From Oligella ureolytica DSM 18253 (lineage in GTDB: Bacteria; Pseudomonadota; Gammaproteobacteria; Burkholderiales; Burkholderiaceae_B): a stretch of 38,118 bases of DNA. The stretch is taken from NCBI RefSeq assembly GCF_000373745.1, contig NZ_KB892296.1, positions 1 through 38,118 on the forward strand, written 5' to 3'. Positions 15,943-24,619 of this stretch are shown piece after piece. Within the stretch, counting starts at the first letter, position 1; each line of letters opens with the position of its first letter. The notes beneath the pieces were generated by a model, which saw only the letters and a program-made list of their open reading frames with translations, had not been told where the DNA came from and searched no databases. The translations under genes were made by a program, and so were the position numbers.

Positions 15943-16866
15943 ATGGATCTAAAGCAAATTCGTTATTTCGTTGCGGTGGCAGAGGAGCGCAGTTTTACTG
16001 CGGCGGCTGAACGATTACACATTACTCAACCACCATTGAGTCGACAGATTCAGCTATTGGAAGAGTTTTTAAGTGTTCAATTACTTAAGCGTGATACTCG
16101 TCCCTTGGAGCTAACCGAGGCTGGGCGCTTGTTTTATGAGCAGAGTATTCAGTTATTGAATCGTATTGAGCAAATGCAAGTTGCCACCACACGACTGGGT
16201 CAAAGCTATCAAGAGCGGCTTTCTATTGGCTTTGTGGTCTCGACAATTTATAGTGGTTTACCCAGCTTAGTACAAGATTTCAGAGATGCCTTTCCAAATA
16301 CACGCTTAGAGTTTTTGGAAATGACCTCTGCCGAGCAGTTTGAAGCGCTAAAATCAGGACGCATTGATATTGGCTTTGGTCGCGTGCGCATGTACGACCC
16401 GGCAATATCGAGGGTGGTGTTGCGTGAGGAGCGATTAGCCTTAGCGGTGCCATATACGAGCCCTTTGGCTACGAGTCAGGAGCCATTGCCACTGAGTGTT
16501 TTAAATAATAAAGACATCATTGTCTATCCGTCTAATTCGACCCCCAGTTTTGCAGATTATGTGTTAAATGCCCTACATGATCGAAGGATTCATCTTTCTG
16601 AAATCCATGATGTTCAAAGTTTACAAACAGCGCTGGGGCTAGTTGCAGCCGGGGTGGGGTACTGTGTGATGCCGACGGGAGCGAGGATTCGTAGCGATAT
16701 TCACTATCGTTTAATTGCTGAAGAAGAAAATGTCAGTATCCCGATTATTTTTAGTTATCGCAAAAAGGATACCTCTTGGTATATCGATGGCTTTTTTAAA
16801 ATGATCGAAAAGCTATATAGAGATAATCCGGAATTATTAGATCCGGATTATGGCTTTAAACCTTAG
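15943..16866 (+). CDS. LysR-type regulator of the ben-cat operon, BenM/CatM group
   Basis: A 307-residue LysR activator. The N-terminal winged helix-turn-helix spans about 1-60 (RYFVAVAEERSFTAAAERLHITQPPLSRQI region) and the effector domain follows (about 90-300). By eye-alignment with Acinetobacter BenM and CatM, the muconate-site residues Ser100 and Thr128 are kept. Arg161 and Tyr292 correspond to BenM Arg160 and Tyr293, which form BenM's second, benzoate-binding site; CatM has His and Phe there. That suggests it answers both benzoate and cis,cis-muconate. It diverges from catB and has operators on both sides of the gap. The name benM is likely but untested, so no symbol is given. Confidence 0.88.
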   Translation: MDLKQIRYFVAVAEERSFTAAAERLHITQPPLSRQIQLLEEFLSVQLLKRDTRPLELTEAGRLFYEQSIQLLNRIEQMQVATTRLGQSYQERLSIGFVVSTIYSGLPSLVQDFRDAFPNTRLEFLEMTSAEQFEALKSGRIDIGFGRVRMYDPAISRVVLREERLALAVPYTSPLATSQEPLPLSVLNNKDIIVYPSNSTPSFADYVLNALHDRRIHLSEIHDVQSLQTALGLVAAGVGYCVMPTGARIRSDIHYRLIAEEENVSIPIIFSYRKKDTSWYIDGFFKMIEKLYRDNPELLDPDYGFKP

Positions 16867-16896
16867 GTGCTACTTCTTATTACTGTCAATTTTATA

Positions 16897-16929
16897 GCCA
16901 CTGGCTGATGTCAGTCAGTCGGCATTTTT
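16897..16929 (+). terminator. Rho-independent terminator after the LysR gene
   Basis: Stem CTGGCTGA/TCAGTCAG (one G-U pair) with outer GCC/GGC and a 2-base loop, followed by ATTTTT. It closes the regulator transcript before the haem operon. Confidence 0.75.
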
Positions 16930-16974
16930 CTGTTGCCTGTCTCTTACTTAATTCATAAAGTTTTCCTAAGCTCC

Positions 16975-17003
16975 TTGATCTTGAACTAATAAGTAGTGAT
17001 AAT
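16975..17003 (+). promoter_or_regulatory. Promoter of the haem uptake operon
   Basis: TTGATC (16975-16980) and GATAAT (16998-17003) are 17 bases apart, giving 4/6 and 5/6 matches to the sigma-70 consensus. Transcription would start near 17010, just ahead of the Fur box. Confidence 0.6.
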
Positions 17004-17012
17004 ACGAACATT

Positions 17013-17031
17013 AATGATAATTGTTATCATT
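17013..17031. promoter_or_regulatory. Fur box
   Basis: AATGATAATTGTTATCATT, a nearly perfect palindrome; its core TGATAATTGTTATCA matches 14 of 15 positions of the 7-1-7 Fur consensus. It lies at the predicted transcription start of the haem receptor operon, where Fe-Fur would block polymerase. A further GATAAT at 16998 may extend the binding region. Confidence 0.88.
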
Positions 17032-17066
17032 CAATTACATTTTTAGATGATCAATTGAGGCAGTTA

Positions 17067-19376
17067 ATGAAATTAAACATTTCCATGCTAATTGTGTTAA
17101 GCACATTTAGCATCCCTTCCTATTCCCAATCACTAACACCACCTCCTTCTGAACAAGTCCCGGTAACAGAGCTTCCCGGCCTTTCTTTAACAACCATTGG
17201 TGTAGATGATGAGTTACCTTCGGTAACTACGCTGACACGTCAAACGCTGGAAAAAGCAGGTATTCAGTCATGGCATGATCTTGGTCGCATTGAGCCGGGT
17301 CTTAATTTTGAAGAGCAAAATAGCAGTATTAATATTCGTGGCTTAGACCGTCACCGCGTACAGTTGTTTGTAGATGGTATTCCTAATCCTTGGCTGCAGG
17401 ATGGCGCGCGCGGTACGAGCGGCGGTCAGCAAAGCTTCTCTTTCGGCAGCTTATCTTCCATTGTCGTCTTAAAAGGTACGGGTATTAAGGGATCCGGATC
17501 CTTAGGTAGTCAGGTAGCGCTTAATTCTATCGGTTTTTCTGATCTGCTCAAAGACAATAAATCATTCGGATTCTTAGGTGGAGTAGGTTACTCCGGCTAT
17601 GATGATAGCGTGACCACGCAGGTGGGCTTAGCAGCGCAGTTCTCAGAGCGATTTAGAGCCATGCTCTACGGTAGTTATAAAGACTTCAGTGAAGTGAAAA
17701 ATATGGGCGGCGTAGGAGGTTATGGGACTGACCGGACTAAAGCCAATCCGGAGAGTGGTCATGAGAAAAATGCCTTAGTTCGCTTTGAGGTTGATATGAG
17801 TCCTGAGCATGTGCTCGGTTTAAACGCCTCAACCTTTAGAAGTCGCTCACAGATTGATCTGGTTGATGAGCAAAACAATGCCAACTATGATATTGGTAAT
17901 AACACTGGGCATGAACGCTCATCTTCCGACCGTGTTTGGTTAACTTATGATTATCAAAAGCAGGGACGGCAGGCGCTCTTGGATAGGGTGAGTGCCTTGG
18001 TTTATTGGCAGGATAATGAAATAAGTTCGGGCTACGATGCCTATCGTAATTATCAAGTTGATGGGCGTGCCTTTATCATTCCCGGCAATCCCTTTGGTTA
18101 TGGTAATCCATATGGCCCCATTGGCCGTGATAACAGTATCCGGAATCGCTCCCTTGGTGGCCGTTTAGAGGCTGAAGGCTATCTTGGTGATAATGATTTT
18201 TATAGTAATTGGTTGATTGGTATTGATTATCAAAGCGGTCGTTATGCACAAGCATCTGATGGCTATGATAATTGCCCGTCGGTACCGCTTGGGACACCTG
18301 CGCCATTTGGTCCTCGTACATGTGATTTTTTACATACCAACCAATCAGATGTGCCTAAAGTCGAATCACAAGATCTTGGCTTTTATCTACAAAACACCTT
18401 TGCTTGGTATGGTAATAAGTTTCGAGTGACACCCATGCTACGTTACGATTATTGGGAGCGTAAGCCTAAATACGCAGCTAATTTTGCAGATACGACAGGT
18501 GGTGTTTCCGGCAATGAATCTATTACACGTAGCGGGGGGCGTTGGTCACCTTCAATTCTGATTGAAATTAAACCACGCCAAGAGCTCACCCTTTATGCAC
18601 AATATGCTCATGGTTTTAGAGCACCTAGCGCCACCGAGTTATATTTTAAATATGGCTCAATCATGAATTATATGCGCATGGGCAATGCCGATCTGAAGCC
18701 TGAAACCAGTCGCGGTATTGAGTTAGGGGCCGCTTGGGATGACGATAGCATTAACGCATCGCTTGTGTTTTTCCATCAAAACTATAAAAACTTTATTGAA
18801 TCTAATTTACCCATACCTGCAGATTCCCCATACGCCATTGCTCAAGAAACGCTCGGACATTATCCCTTTGGTGTTTTTCATACAGACAATCTTGAAAAGG
18901 CGCGAATTTATGGTTTAGAAGCTAAAACTGAATGGCGTTTTGCTGATCATTGGACATTGCAAAGTGGTTTGGCTTGGACGGTTGGCAAAGACAGGGAAAA
19001 TGACACACACCTGAATTCAGTGGCGCCACTTAAAGGCTATGTAGGATTGGGTTATGACCGTGAGCAATGGGGGGCTAATATCCATCTTAATTTAGTCGCT
19101 AAGCGCAACAAAGTGCGTTACAAAGAGCCGACAGCCGATGCCCCCTATCCCGATTTTAAAGCACCGGGCTATGGCACCGTGGATTTAGGTGCTTATTGGC
19201 AGCCTAAGTTTGCTAAGGGCTTACATGTACAAGTTAATTTAATTAATGCCTTTGATAAAAAGCATTGGCAGGCGCTAAATGTACCGACACAGGGCACGTC
19301 AGCTTTATCTCGTGATATTGACTATTACTCATCACGCGGGCGCTACGGTATGTTGTCTTTACGTTATGAGTTTTAA
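17067..19376 (+). CDS. TonB-dependent haem/haemoprotein receptor
   Basis: A 769-residue outer-membrane receptor. A Sec signal peptide spans about 1-20 (hydrophobic SMLIVLSTFSIPS). The plug domain has the INIRGLDRHRVQLFVDG stretch. A 22-strand barrel ends in LRYEF with the terminal Phe expected of outer-membrane proteins. The FRAP box (FRAPSATELYF) and an NPNL-like GNADLKPE, typical of haem/haemoglobin receptors, are present, but no His lies between them. ATG 17067 is chosen because GAGG lies 6 bases before it; the in-frame TTG at 17055 would sit on that site. It is followed by hmuSTUV in one operon under Fur control. The exact ligand (haem or haemoglobin) is not decided by sequence. Confidence 0.9.
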   Translation: MKLNISMLIVLSTFSIPSYSQSLTPPPSEQVPVTELPGLSLTTIGVDDELPSVTTLTRQTLEKAGIQSWHDLGRIEPGLNFEEQNSSINIRGLDRHRVQLFVDGIPNPWLQDGARGTSGGQQSFSFGSLSSIVVLKGTGIKGSGSLGSQVALNSIGFSDLLKDNKSFGFLGGVGYSGYDDSVTTQVGLAAQFSERFRAMLYGSYKDFSEVKNMGGVGGYGTDRTKANPESGHEKNALVRFEVDMSPEHVLGLNASTFRSRSQIDLVDEQNNANYDIGNNTGHERSSSDRVWLTYDYQKQGRQALLDRVSALVYWQDNEISSGYDAYRNYQVDGRAFIIPGNPFGYGNPYGPIGRDNSIRNRSLGGRLEAEGYLGDNDFYSNWLIGIDYQSGRYAQASDGYDNCPSVPLGTPAPFGPRTCDFLHTNQSDVPKVESQDLGFYLQNTFAWYGNKFRVTPMLRYDYWERKPKYAANFADTTGGVSGNESITRSGGRWSPSILIEIKPRQELTLYAQYAHGFRAPSATELYFKYGSIMNYMRMGNADLKPETSRGIELGAAWDDDSINASLVFFHQNYKNFIESNLPIPADSPYAIAQETLGHYPFGVFHTDNLEKARIYGLEAKTEWRFADHWTLQSGLAWTVGKDRENDTHLNSVAPLKGYVGLGYDREQWGANIHLNLVAKRNKVRYKEPTADAPYPDFKAPGYGTVDLGAYWQPKFAKGLHVQVNLINAFDKKHWQALNVPTQGTSALSRDIDYYSSRGRYGMLSLRYEF

Positions 19377-19391
19377 AAGTAGGAATAGAGG

Positions 19392-20423
19392 ATGAAATTA
19401 GATAATCAGGCATTAAAAATCGCAAGTCAAAAGCTGTTACAAGAACAACCTAAATTAAGAACCTTAGCCGTTGCCCAAGCATTGGGGGTCAAAGAACGAG
19501 ATTTGGTAGTGGCTGAGTGTTGCGGTATTCAAAGTCGCTATTTAGGTGAAGACTACAAGGCTATTTTTAAGCGTTTAAAGTTACTGGGTGAGGTCATGGC
19601 GCTCACGCGTAACCCTTGGTGCGTGCATGAGCGGCATGGTTGTTATGAAACGATTGGCGTCGGCGAAGCACCTCATGGGATCGTGTTAGGTCCTGATATT
19701 GATCTAAGGCTGTTTTTTAGTCAATGGGGTACTGTCTGGTTGGTCGAGCAGGAAACTAGGCAGAGTCTACAGTTTTTCAATCGTCAAGGTGTTGCGATCC
19801 ACAAAGTCTATATCACTGAAAAAAGCAACCGCGACGAGCTGCAGCGTATCGTGGAGGAGTTTGCGCAGGATAAAGCCAATGTACCTCCTTTAGCAGAAGA
19901 GGTAGCAAAACCTGAATATCACGCTGTGCCTGCCGGTTTTAGAGAGGAATGGCTGGCACTCAAAGATACGCATGACTTTTTTCCACTCCTGGCTAAACAC
20001 AAGATTAAGCGTATTGATGCCTTGGCTGCAGCGGGTGAAGACTTAGCTCAACAAATTCCAGTCGAGTCCATCGAAATGCTATTAGAACAAGCGGTTGAGC
20101 AGGAGCTACCCATCATGTGTTTTGTGGGTAACGACAATATGGTGCAGATTCATGGTGGAGCAATTTATAAGCTATTACGTACAGGGCCTTGGTTTAATAT
20201 TCTTGACCCGATGTTTAATTTACATCTAAATACGGAAGCAATAGACTCCGTGTGGGTGGTTAATAAGCCAACGGTAGATGGCTATGTTACGTCGATAGAA
20301 GCTTACACCCAAGAGGGCGACATCATTGTCCAATTCTTTGGTTTACGTAAACCGGGCGTTCCTGAAAACACACGATGGCGTCGCTTGTTAGAGTCGTTAT
20401 GTAAAGCACCGTTAGCCGCGTAG
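19392..20423 (+). CDS. hmuS: Haem-degrading/trafficking factor HmuS
   Basis: A 343-residue cytoplasmic protein of the HemS/ChuS/HmuS family, which binds incoming haem and in several species breaks it down. Two structural repeats are expected, and the N-terminal helical segment with LRTLAVAQALGVKERDLV is characteristic. The axial haem ligand His194 is kept in DTHDFFPLL, matching ChuS His193. The family length is about 340. It follows the receptor by 15 bases that include an AGAGG-type ribosome site. Confidence 0.93.
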   Translation: MKLDNQALKIASQKLLQEQPKLRTLAVAQALGVKERDLVVAECCGIQSRYLGEDYKAIFKRLKLLGEVMALTRNPWCVHERHGCYETIGVGEAPHGIVLGPDIDLRLFFSQWGTVWLVEQETRQSLQFFNRQGVAIHKVYITEKSNRDELQRIVEEFAQDKANVPPLAEEVAKPEYHAVPAGFREEWLALKDTHDFFPLLAKHKIKRIDALAAAGEDLAQQIPVESIEMLLEQAVEQELPIMCFVGNDNMVQIHGGAIYKLLRTGPWFNILDPMFNLHLNTEAIDSVWVVNKPTVDGYVTSIEAYTQEGDIIVQFFGLRKPGVPENTRWRRLLESLCKAPLAA

Positions 20424-20436
20424 CGAGGAGAGTGGT

Positions 20437-21246
20437 ATGCGGAAATTCCTTGTAGCGATTGGTCTGAGTCTTTTTACTTCCATAGCCGGTGCAGCAGGAG
20501 ATATCGTCAGTTTAGGTGGTTCAGTCACAGAGATCGTGTATGCCTTAGGTCAAGAGAAGCGTCTGATTGCCACCGACATGTCCAGCTTATACCCATCTGA
20601 GGCAAAGGAATTACCTCAAGTGGGTTATTACCGCAACATCAGTGTTGAGGGCATAGTTTCTACAGCCCCGGCGCTGGTTCTTGCCTCAGAAAATGCAGGA
20701 CCCAAGGAGGTCTTAGATCGTATTGCTGAACTTGGCATTAAGGTAGAGCGCGTGTCGGACGATAGTACGGTGGAGTCGCTGTATCAACGCATTAGTCAGA
20801 TAGCTAAGGTGCTGAATACAGAGCAGGAGGGAGCGGTTTTGTTGGCAGAGGTAAAAGCAGCGGTAGAAAATGCGATGACATTATCGACCACACCCTATCG
20901 TGCGACGTTGGTGGTTAATCGTACCGGTACTTTTCAGGCGGCAGGGGCAGGGACCTCAGCTGATGAACTGATGCGATTAGCGGGTTTTGAAAATATTTTT
21001 TCTGAACAGCAGAGTTATAAGCCAGTCTCCAAAGAAAGTTTTTTAGAGCGACAGCCGGAAGTGATTATCACCACCACGGCGTCAGTAGAAAAAAGCGGTG
21101 GTCTGACACAATTTGCTAAAGACCCGGTCATTGCCAATACACCAGCCGCAGCCGCAGGGCGTATTGTCGTATTAGATGATTTGTTGGCACTGGGTATGGG
21201 ACCGCGATTGGATCAGGCGATTCGGCAACTGAGAGCGGTACCTTAA
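20437..21246 (+). CDS. hmuT: Haem ABC transporter, periplasmic binding protein
   Basis: A 269-residue class III periplasmic binding protein that hands haem to HmuUV. A signal peptide occupies about 1-19 (FLVAIGLSLFTSIAGA, cleaved near Ala-Ala-Gly). The SLGGSVTEIVYALG start of the mature domain and PALVLASENAGPKE are typical of the BtuF/HmuT fold. A Tyr pair near 64-65 (GYYRN) could supply the haem ligand, an inference. Its TAA stop shares a base with the next ATG, so it is translationally coupled to hmuU. Confidence 0.92.
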   Translation: MRKFLVAIGLSLFTSIAGAAGDIVSLGGSVTEIVYALGQEKRLIATDMSSLYPSEAKELPQVGYYRNISVEGIVSTAPALVLASENAGPKEVLDRIAELGIKVERVSDDSTVESLYQRISQIAKVLNTEQEGAVLLAEVKAAVENAMTLSTTPYRATLVVNRTGTFQAAGAGTSADELMRLAGFENIFSEQQSYKPVSKESFLERQPEVIITTTASVEKSGGLTQFAKDPVIANTPAAAAGRIVVLDDLLALGMGPRLDQAIRQLRAVP

Positions 21247-22304
21247 TGCAGCGGAGTTTATCAGTGTCAAAGTCTATGTCACAAGCCGTCAATATTAGTA
21301 TTGAGCTCAAGCAAAGTCGACATAAAAAAAATAGGGTACTGATCGTGTTGGCTTTATTGACGGTATTAAGTCTCATATTAGCCATGACGCAAGGGTCAGT
21401 AAAAATACCCTTGGCTGACTTACCTCGTTTACTTTTTAGTAATGATTTAAGTAACCAAGAGCTTATTTATCAGCGCTTGCTTATTAATATTCGATTTCCT
21501 AGGGTGCTGTTGGCTGCATTGGCCGGGGGTGTTTTAGCATTTTCGGGGGCGTCTCTGCAGGCCTTGTTTAGAAACCCCTTGGCTGAGCCTGGTTTGATTG
21601 GTGTATCTGCGGGTGCCTCATTAGGAGCGGTGCTTTCTATTGTTATTTTAGGCGGCGGTTTTTGGGTCATTGCACCGATGGCTTTTTTAGGTAGTCTGGG
21701 GGCTACCTTATTAGCCTACCTAATCGGTAAGCGCTATGGCGGTGTGGCCGGTCTTTTGCTCGCCGGTATTGCTATTAATGCCATTGCCTTTAGTGTCATC
21801 GGATTAATGACCTATCTGGCCACGGATACGGAATTGCGTGATTTGACATTTTGGAGTATGGGAAGCGTGGCGACCGGAACCTGGCATTTGCTGTTTGGCC
21901 TCATCCCTTGGTCCATTTTGTGCTTAGCTTTTTTGTGGCCACAATGGCGTGCCATGAATGTCTTACTCTTGGGTCCTCAGGAGGTTCAGCACTTAGGTTT
22001 TGATATCAAGCAGTTGCGCTGGCGTATGGTGATTGGCGTGTCTTTACTCATAGCACCTTTAGTTGCGGTGACAGGCGGTATTGCTTTTATCGGCTTAGTC
22101 GTGCCGCACATCGTCAGGATGCTTTTGGGTGGCAATTATCGTCATGTGCTACCCGCTTCTTTATTTGGTGGAGCCATGTTGTTGATCTGGGCGGATTATT
22201 TTGCACGAACCATGATTGCGCCGGCTGAGCTACCGGTAGGATTATTAACAAGTATGATTGGCGGACCTTTTTTCCTCTGGTTGTTACTTAAAAATCGTCG
22301 TTAA
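21246..22304 (+). CDS. hmuU: Haem ABC transporter permease
   Basis: A 352-residue FecCD-family permease with about 10 transmembrane segments. The family stretches RFPRVLLAALAGGVLAFSGASLQALFRNPLAEPGLIGVSAGA and the cytoplasmic coupling region GGIAFIGLVVPHIVRMLLG are clear. It begins at a TAATG junction with hmuT and ends at a similar junction with hmuV. The first 30 residues before the first membrane segment are long for the family, so an internal start (for example the Met at 21276) remains possible. Confidence 0.93.
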   Translation: MQRSLSVSKSMSQAVNISIELKQSRHKKNRVLIVLALLTVLSLILAMTQGSVKIPLADLPRLLFSNDLSNQELIYQRLLINIRFPRVLLAALAGGVLAFSGASLQALFRNPLAEPGLIGVSAGASLGAVLSIVILGGGFWVIAPMAFLGSLGATLLAYLIGKRYGGVAGLLLAGIAINAIAFSVIGLMTYLATDTELRDLTFWSMGSVATGTWHLLFGLIPWSILCLAFLWPQWRAMNVLLLGPQEVQHLGFDIKQLRWRMVIGVSLLIAPLVAVTGGIAFIGLVVPHIVRMLLGGNYRHVLPASLFGGAMLLIWADYFARTMIAPAELPVGLLTSMIGGPFFLWLLLKNRR

Positions 22305-22321
22305 TGGTGGGAATTAATTTG

Positions 22322-23128
22322 ATGAAACAGCAGTTATCAACTGACAACTTAACCATTTATCGTGCCCACAAAAAAGTCCTCCAAGATGTAGGTGTTGCCT
22401 TGCAAGGGGGTGATGTCATTGCTTTATTGGGGGCGAACGGTGCCGGGAAGTCAACATTGCTCAGTGTGTTATCCGGAGAAACTGACGGCCTAACGCTTAG
22501 TGAGGATACGACGATTCGTATCAACAATGAGAATTTGTGGGAACTAAGCAAAGAGCAATTAGCTAAAAAACGAGCCGTGCTTCCGCAATCCTCATCACTC
22601 AATTTTGAACTGTCAGTACTTGATGTGTTGGAGATGGGGCTTTATCCCTTTCCTACGCTGGGTAGTCAGCAACAAAATGAATTGATCGCCAAAGCAATTG
22701 CGTTGGCTGATGTGATCCATTTGCGTAGCAAGTCGTATTTGCAATTATCCGGTGGAGAAAAGCAGCGAGTCCAATTTGCCAGAGTGATGGTGCAATTATT
22801 GGCAATGCGCACCTTGAGTGATGAAACACTCTACTTTTTATTGGACGAACCTACGGCTAGCTTAGACCCTAAATATCAACAGTTTCTGTTGCAAAAACTG
22901 CGCCAATTATCTAAAGAAGATATTGGTATTTTAGTGATTTTGCATGATGTAAATTTAGCTGCCTTTTATTGTGATCGTTTGTTGCTGTTAGCCGATCAAA
23001 AAATTCTCTGCTGTGAGGAACCCAAGGTAGCGCTTACCGAGGATAATTTGTACCGTCTTTATGGGGTCAGCGGGCGAGTCGTTGAGCATCCTTTTTATCC
23101 TGAAAAATGCTTAGTTGTTTGGTGTTAA
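22322..23128 (+). CDS. hmuV: Haem ABC transporter ATPase
   Basis: A 268-residue ABC ATPase. Walker A GANGAGKST is at 37-45, the signature LSGGEKQ at 142-148, Walker B YFLLDEP near 171-177, and the H-loop His208 in VILHD. Q-loop PQSSSLN is near 88. The frame opens at an ATG that overlaps the hmuU stop (22304), but the ATG at 22322 is preferred because GGTGGGAA lies ahead of it and family members begin close to this point. Six residues hang on that choice. Confidence 0.92.
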   Translation: MKQQLSTDNLTIYRAHKKVLQDVGVALQGGDVIALLGANGAGKSTLLSVLSGETDGLTLSEDTTIRINNENLWELSKEQLAKKRAVLPQSSSLNFELSVLDVLEMGLYPFPTLGSQQQNELIAKAIALADVIHLRSKSYLQLSGGEKQRVQFARVMVQLLAMRTLSDETLYFLLDEPTASLDPKYQQFLLQKLRQLSKEDIGILVILHDVNLAAFYCDRLLLLADQKILCCEEPKVALTEDNLYRLYGVSGRVVEHPFYPEKCLVVWC

Positions 23129-23265
23129 GAGAGTAGTGATTTAGGCTTTGCCAAAAAGTGATTTATTTATTAATATAGGAACATCTTTTTTTAGCACTTG
23201 GATGATATATTTACGCCGATCAAATAGACTGGCGTGTCGTATCACCGTGCTTCTTCAAACTCCCA

Positions 23266-23289
23266 GATGAATGATAGGTATCACTCATC
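23266..23289. promoter_or_regulatory. Long palindrome before sotB
   Basis: Arms GATGAATGATA and TATCACTCATC pair over 11 positions with one G-T mismatch and a 2-base centre, ending 27 bases before the sotB start. It could be a repressor operator for the exporter gene or the terminator hairpin of the haem operon, since a pyrimidine-rich stretch with TTTTT follows. Both readings fit. Confidence 0.5.
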
Positions 23290-23316
23290 TACTTTCTTCA
23301 TTTTTAGCAATTTTCA

Positions 23317-24489
23317 ATGAAAGCGCCTATTAAGCAAGAAGCTGCGTCAGAGAGCTGGTTTGCAGTGATTACCTTGGCGGTTGCCGCCTTTATTTTTAAT
23401 ACGACCGAATTTGTGCCGGTAGGTTTATTACCGGATATAGCAAAGGGCTTCAGCATGGATGTCGCTCAGACGGGCTTACTGATGACTATCTATGCTTGGG
23501 CCGTGACCATTTTTTCTTTGCCGTTGACCATGTTGACGGTGCGCCTTGAAAGACGCCGTTTGTTGATTTTTCTTTTCTGTATTTTTATTGTCAGTCATGC
23601 CTTGGCGGCGATTGCATGGAGTTTTTCCTCCTTATTAACTGCGCGTTTAGGCATTGCGATGGCGCATTCAGTGTTTTGGGCAATTACTATCCCGTTAGCG
23701 GTGCGCTTGGCGCCTAAAGGCAATAAAACGAAAGCTTTAAGTTTTATTGTCACGGGCTCATCCTTGGCGACAGTTATGGGCGTGCCTTTGGGAACCGTGA
23801 TTGGTCATCATTTTGGCTGGCGCATCACCTTTGCAGTAATCGGTATCATTGCTACGATTATTTTACTGCTGTTGTGGCGTGTGTTGCCGACCTTAAGCAG
23901 TCAGAGTAGTGGTAATTTTAAGGTGATTCCAAGCCTTCTTAAGCGACCAAGTTTGCAATATATCTACCTTAGCTTGGCCTTGGTGATGACCGCTCATTTC
24001 ACCGCATCGACGTATATTAGTCCGTATTTACAGGATATCGGTGGCATGAGTAATAATGTGGTGGTAATGATGCTATTTGTGATCGGCTTAGCGGGCATTG
24101 TCGGGGGGATACTCTTTGCGCGTTATGCAGGGCGCTATGCGTCGGTGATGCTGTTCCTGTCTTTATCAGGACTGATGTTGAGTCTGGCATTATTCTATTT
24201 TTCATTGATGCATTGGTGGGCACTTATTCCGATCGCTATTATTTGGGGAATAGTTATTACCCTGATCTCCATGCTTTTGCAGAGCAAGGTGTTGGAAAAA
24301 GCACCGGATGCGCCGGATATTGGGATCGCTATTTTTTCTGCTGTCTTTAATATCGGTATTGGTGGCGGTGCCTTGTTGGGTGGACAAATGATTGAGCAGG
24401 TGGGGTTGGCAAATATTGCTTATGTCGGTGCTGCCTTGACACTAGTCGCACTGCTTGGCTTTTTCTGGAAGGCTCATTTATTAAAGTGA
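23317..24489 (+). CDS. sotB: MFS exporter, SotB (sugar efflux) type
   Basis: A 390-residue major facilitator close in sequence to E. coli SotB/YdeA: TLAVAAFIFNTTEFVPVGLL in TM1, the LTIYAW-like MTIYAWAV, and FNIGIGGGALLG in TM11 all match. About 12 membrane segments. E. coli SotB exports arabinose and IPTG; the natural substrate here is not known. It stands alone between the haem operon and serA, with a palindrome upstream. The start codon lacks a good Shine-Dalgarno site. Confidence 0.85.
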   Translation: MKAPIKQEAASESWFAVITLAVAAFIFNTTEFVPVGLLPDIAKGFSMDVAQTGLLMTIYAWAVTIFSLPLTMLTVRLERRRLLIFLFCIFIVSHALAAIAWSFSSLLTARLGIAMAHSVFWAITIPLAVRLAPKGNKTKALSFIVTGSSLATVMGVPLGTVIGHHFGWRITFAVIGIIATIILLLLWRVLPTLSSQSSGNFKVIPSLLKRPSLQYIYLSLALVMTAHFTASTYISPYLQDIGGMSNNVVVMMLFVIGLAGIVGGILFARYAGRYASVMLFLSLSGLMLSLALFYFSLMHWWALIPIAIIWGIVITLISMLLQSKVLEKAPDAPDIGIAIFSAVFNIGIGGGALLGGQMIEQVGLANIAYVGAALTLVALLGFFWKAHLLK

Positions 24490-24577
24490 CACGTATCCCA
24501 AACAGATATAAACCCTTAAATTTCAACCTTCTACGTCAAACTGACTTAGGTATTTACCCGAAAGTTTTGTAGAGTGC

Positions 24578-24583
24578 TAAAAT
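24578..24583 (+). promoter_or_regulatory. Candidate -10 of serA
   Basis: TAAAAT lies 37 bases before the serA start, with a poor -35 candidate TTACCC 18 bases upstream. A spaced inverted repeat, ACGTCAA (24533-24539) and TTGACGT (24591-24597), brackets it. Weak evidence. Confidence 0.3.
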
Positions 24584-24619
24584 ACTTCTTTTGACGTCTA
24601 TTCTTGTTGCGGGGATCGT

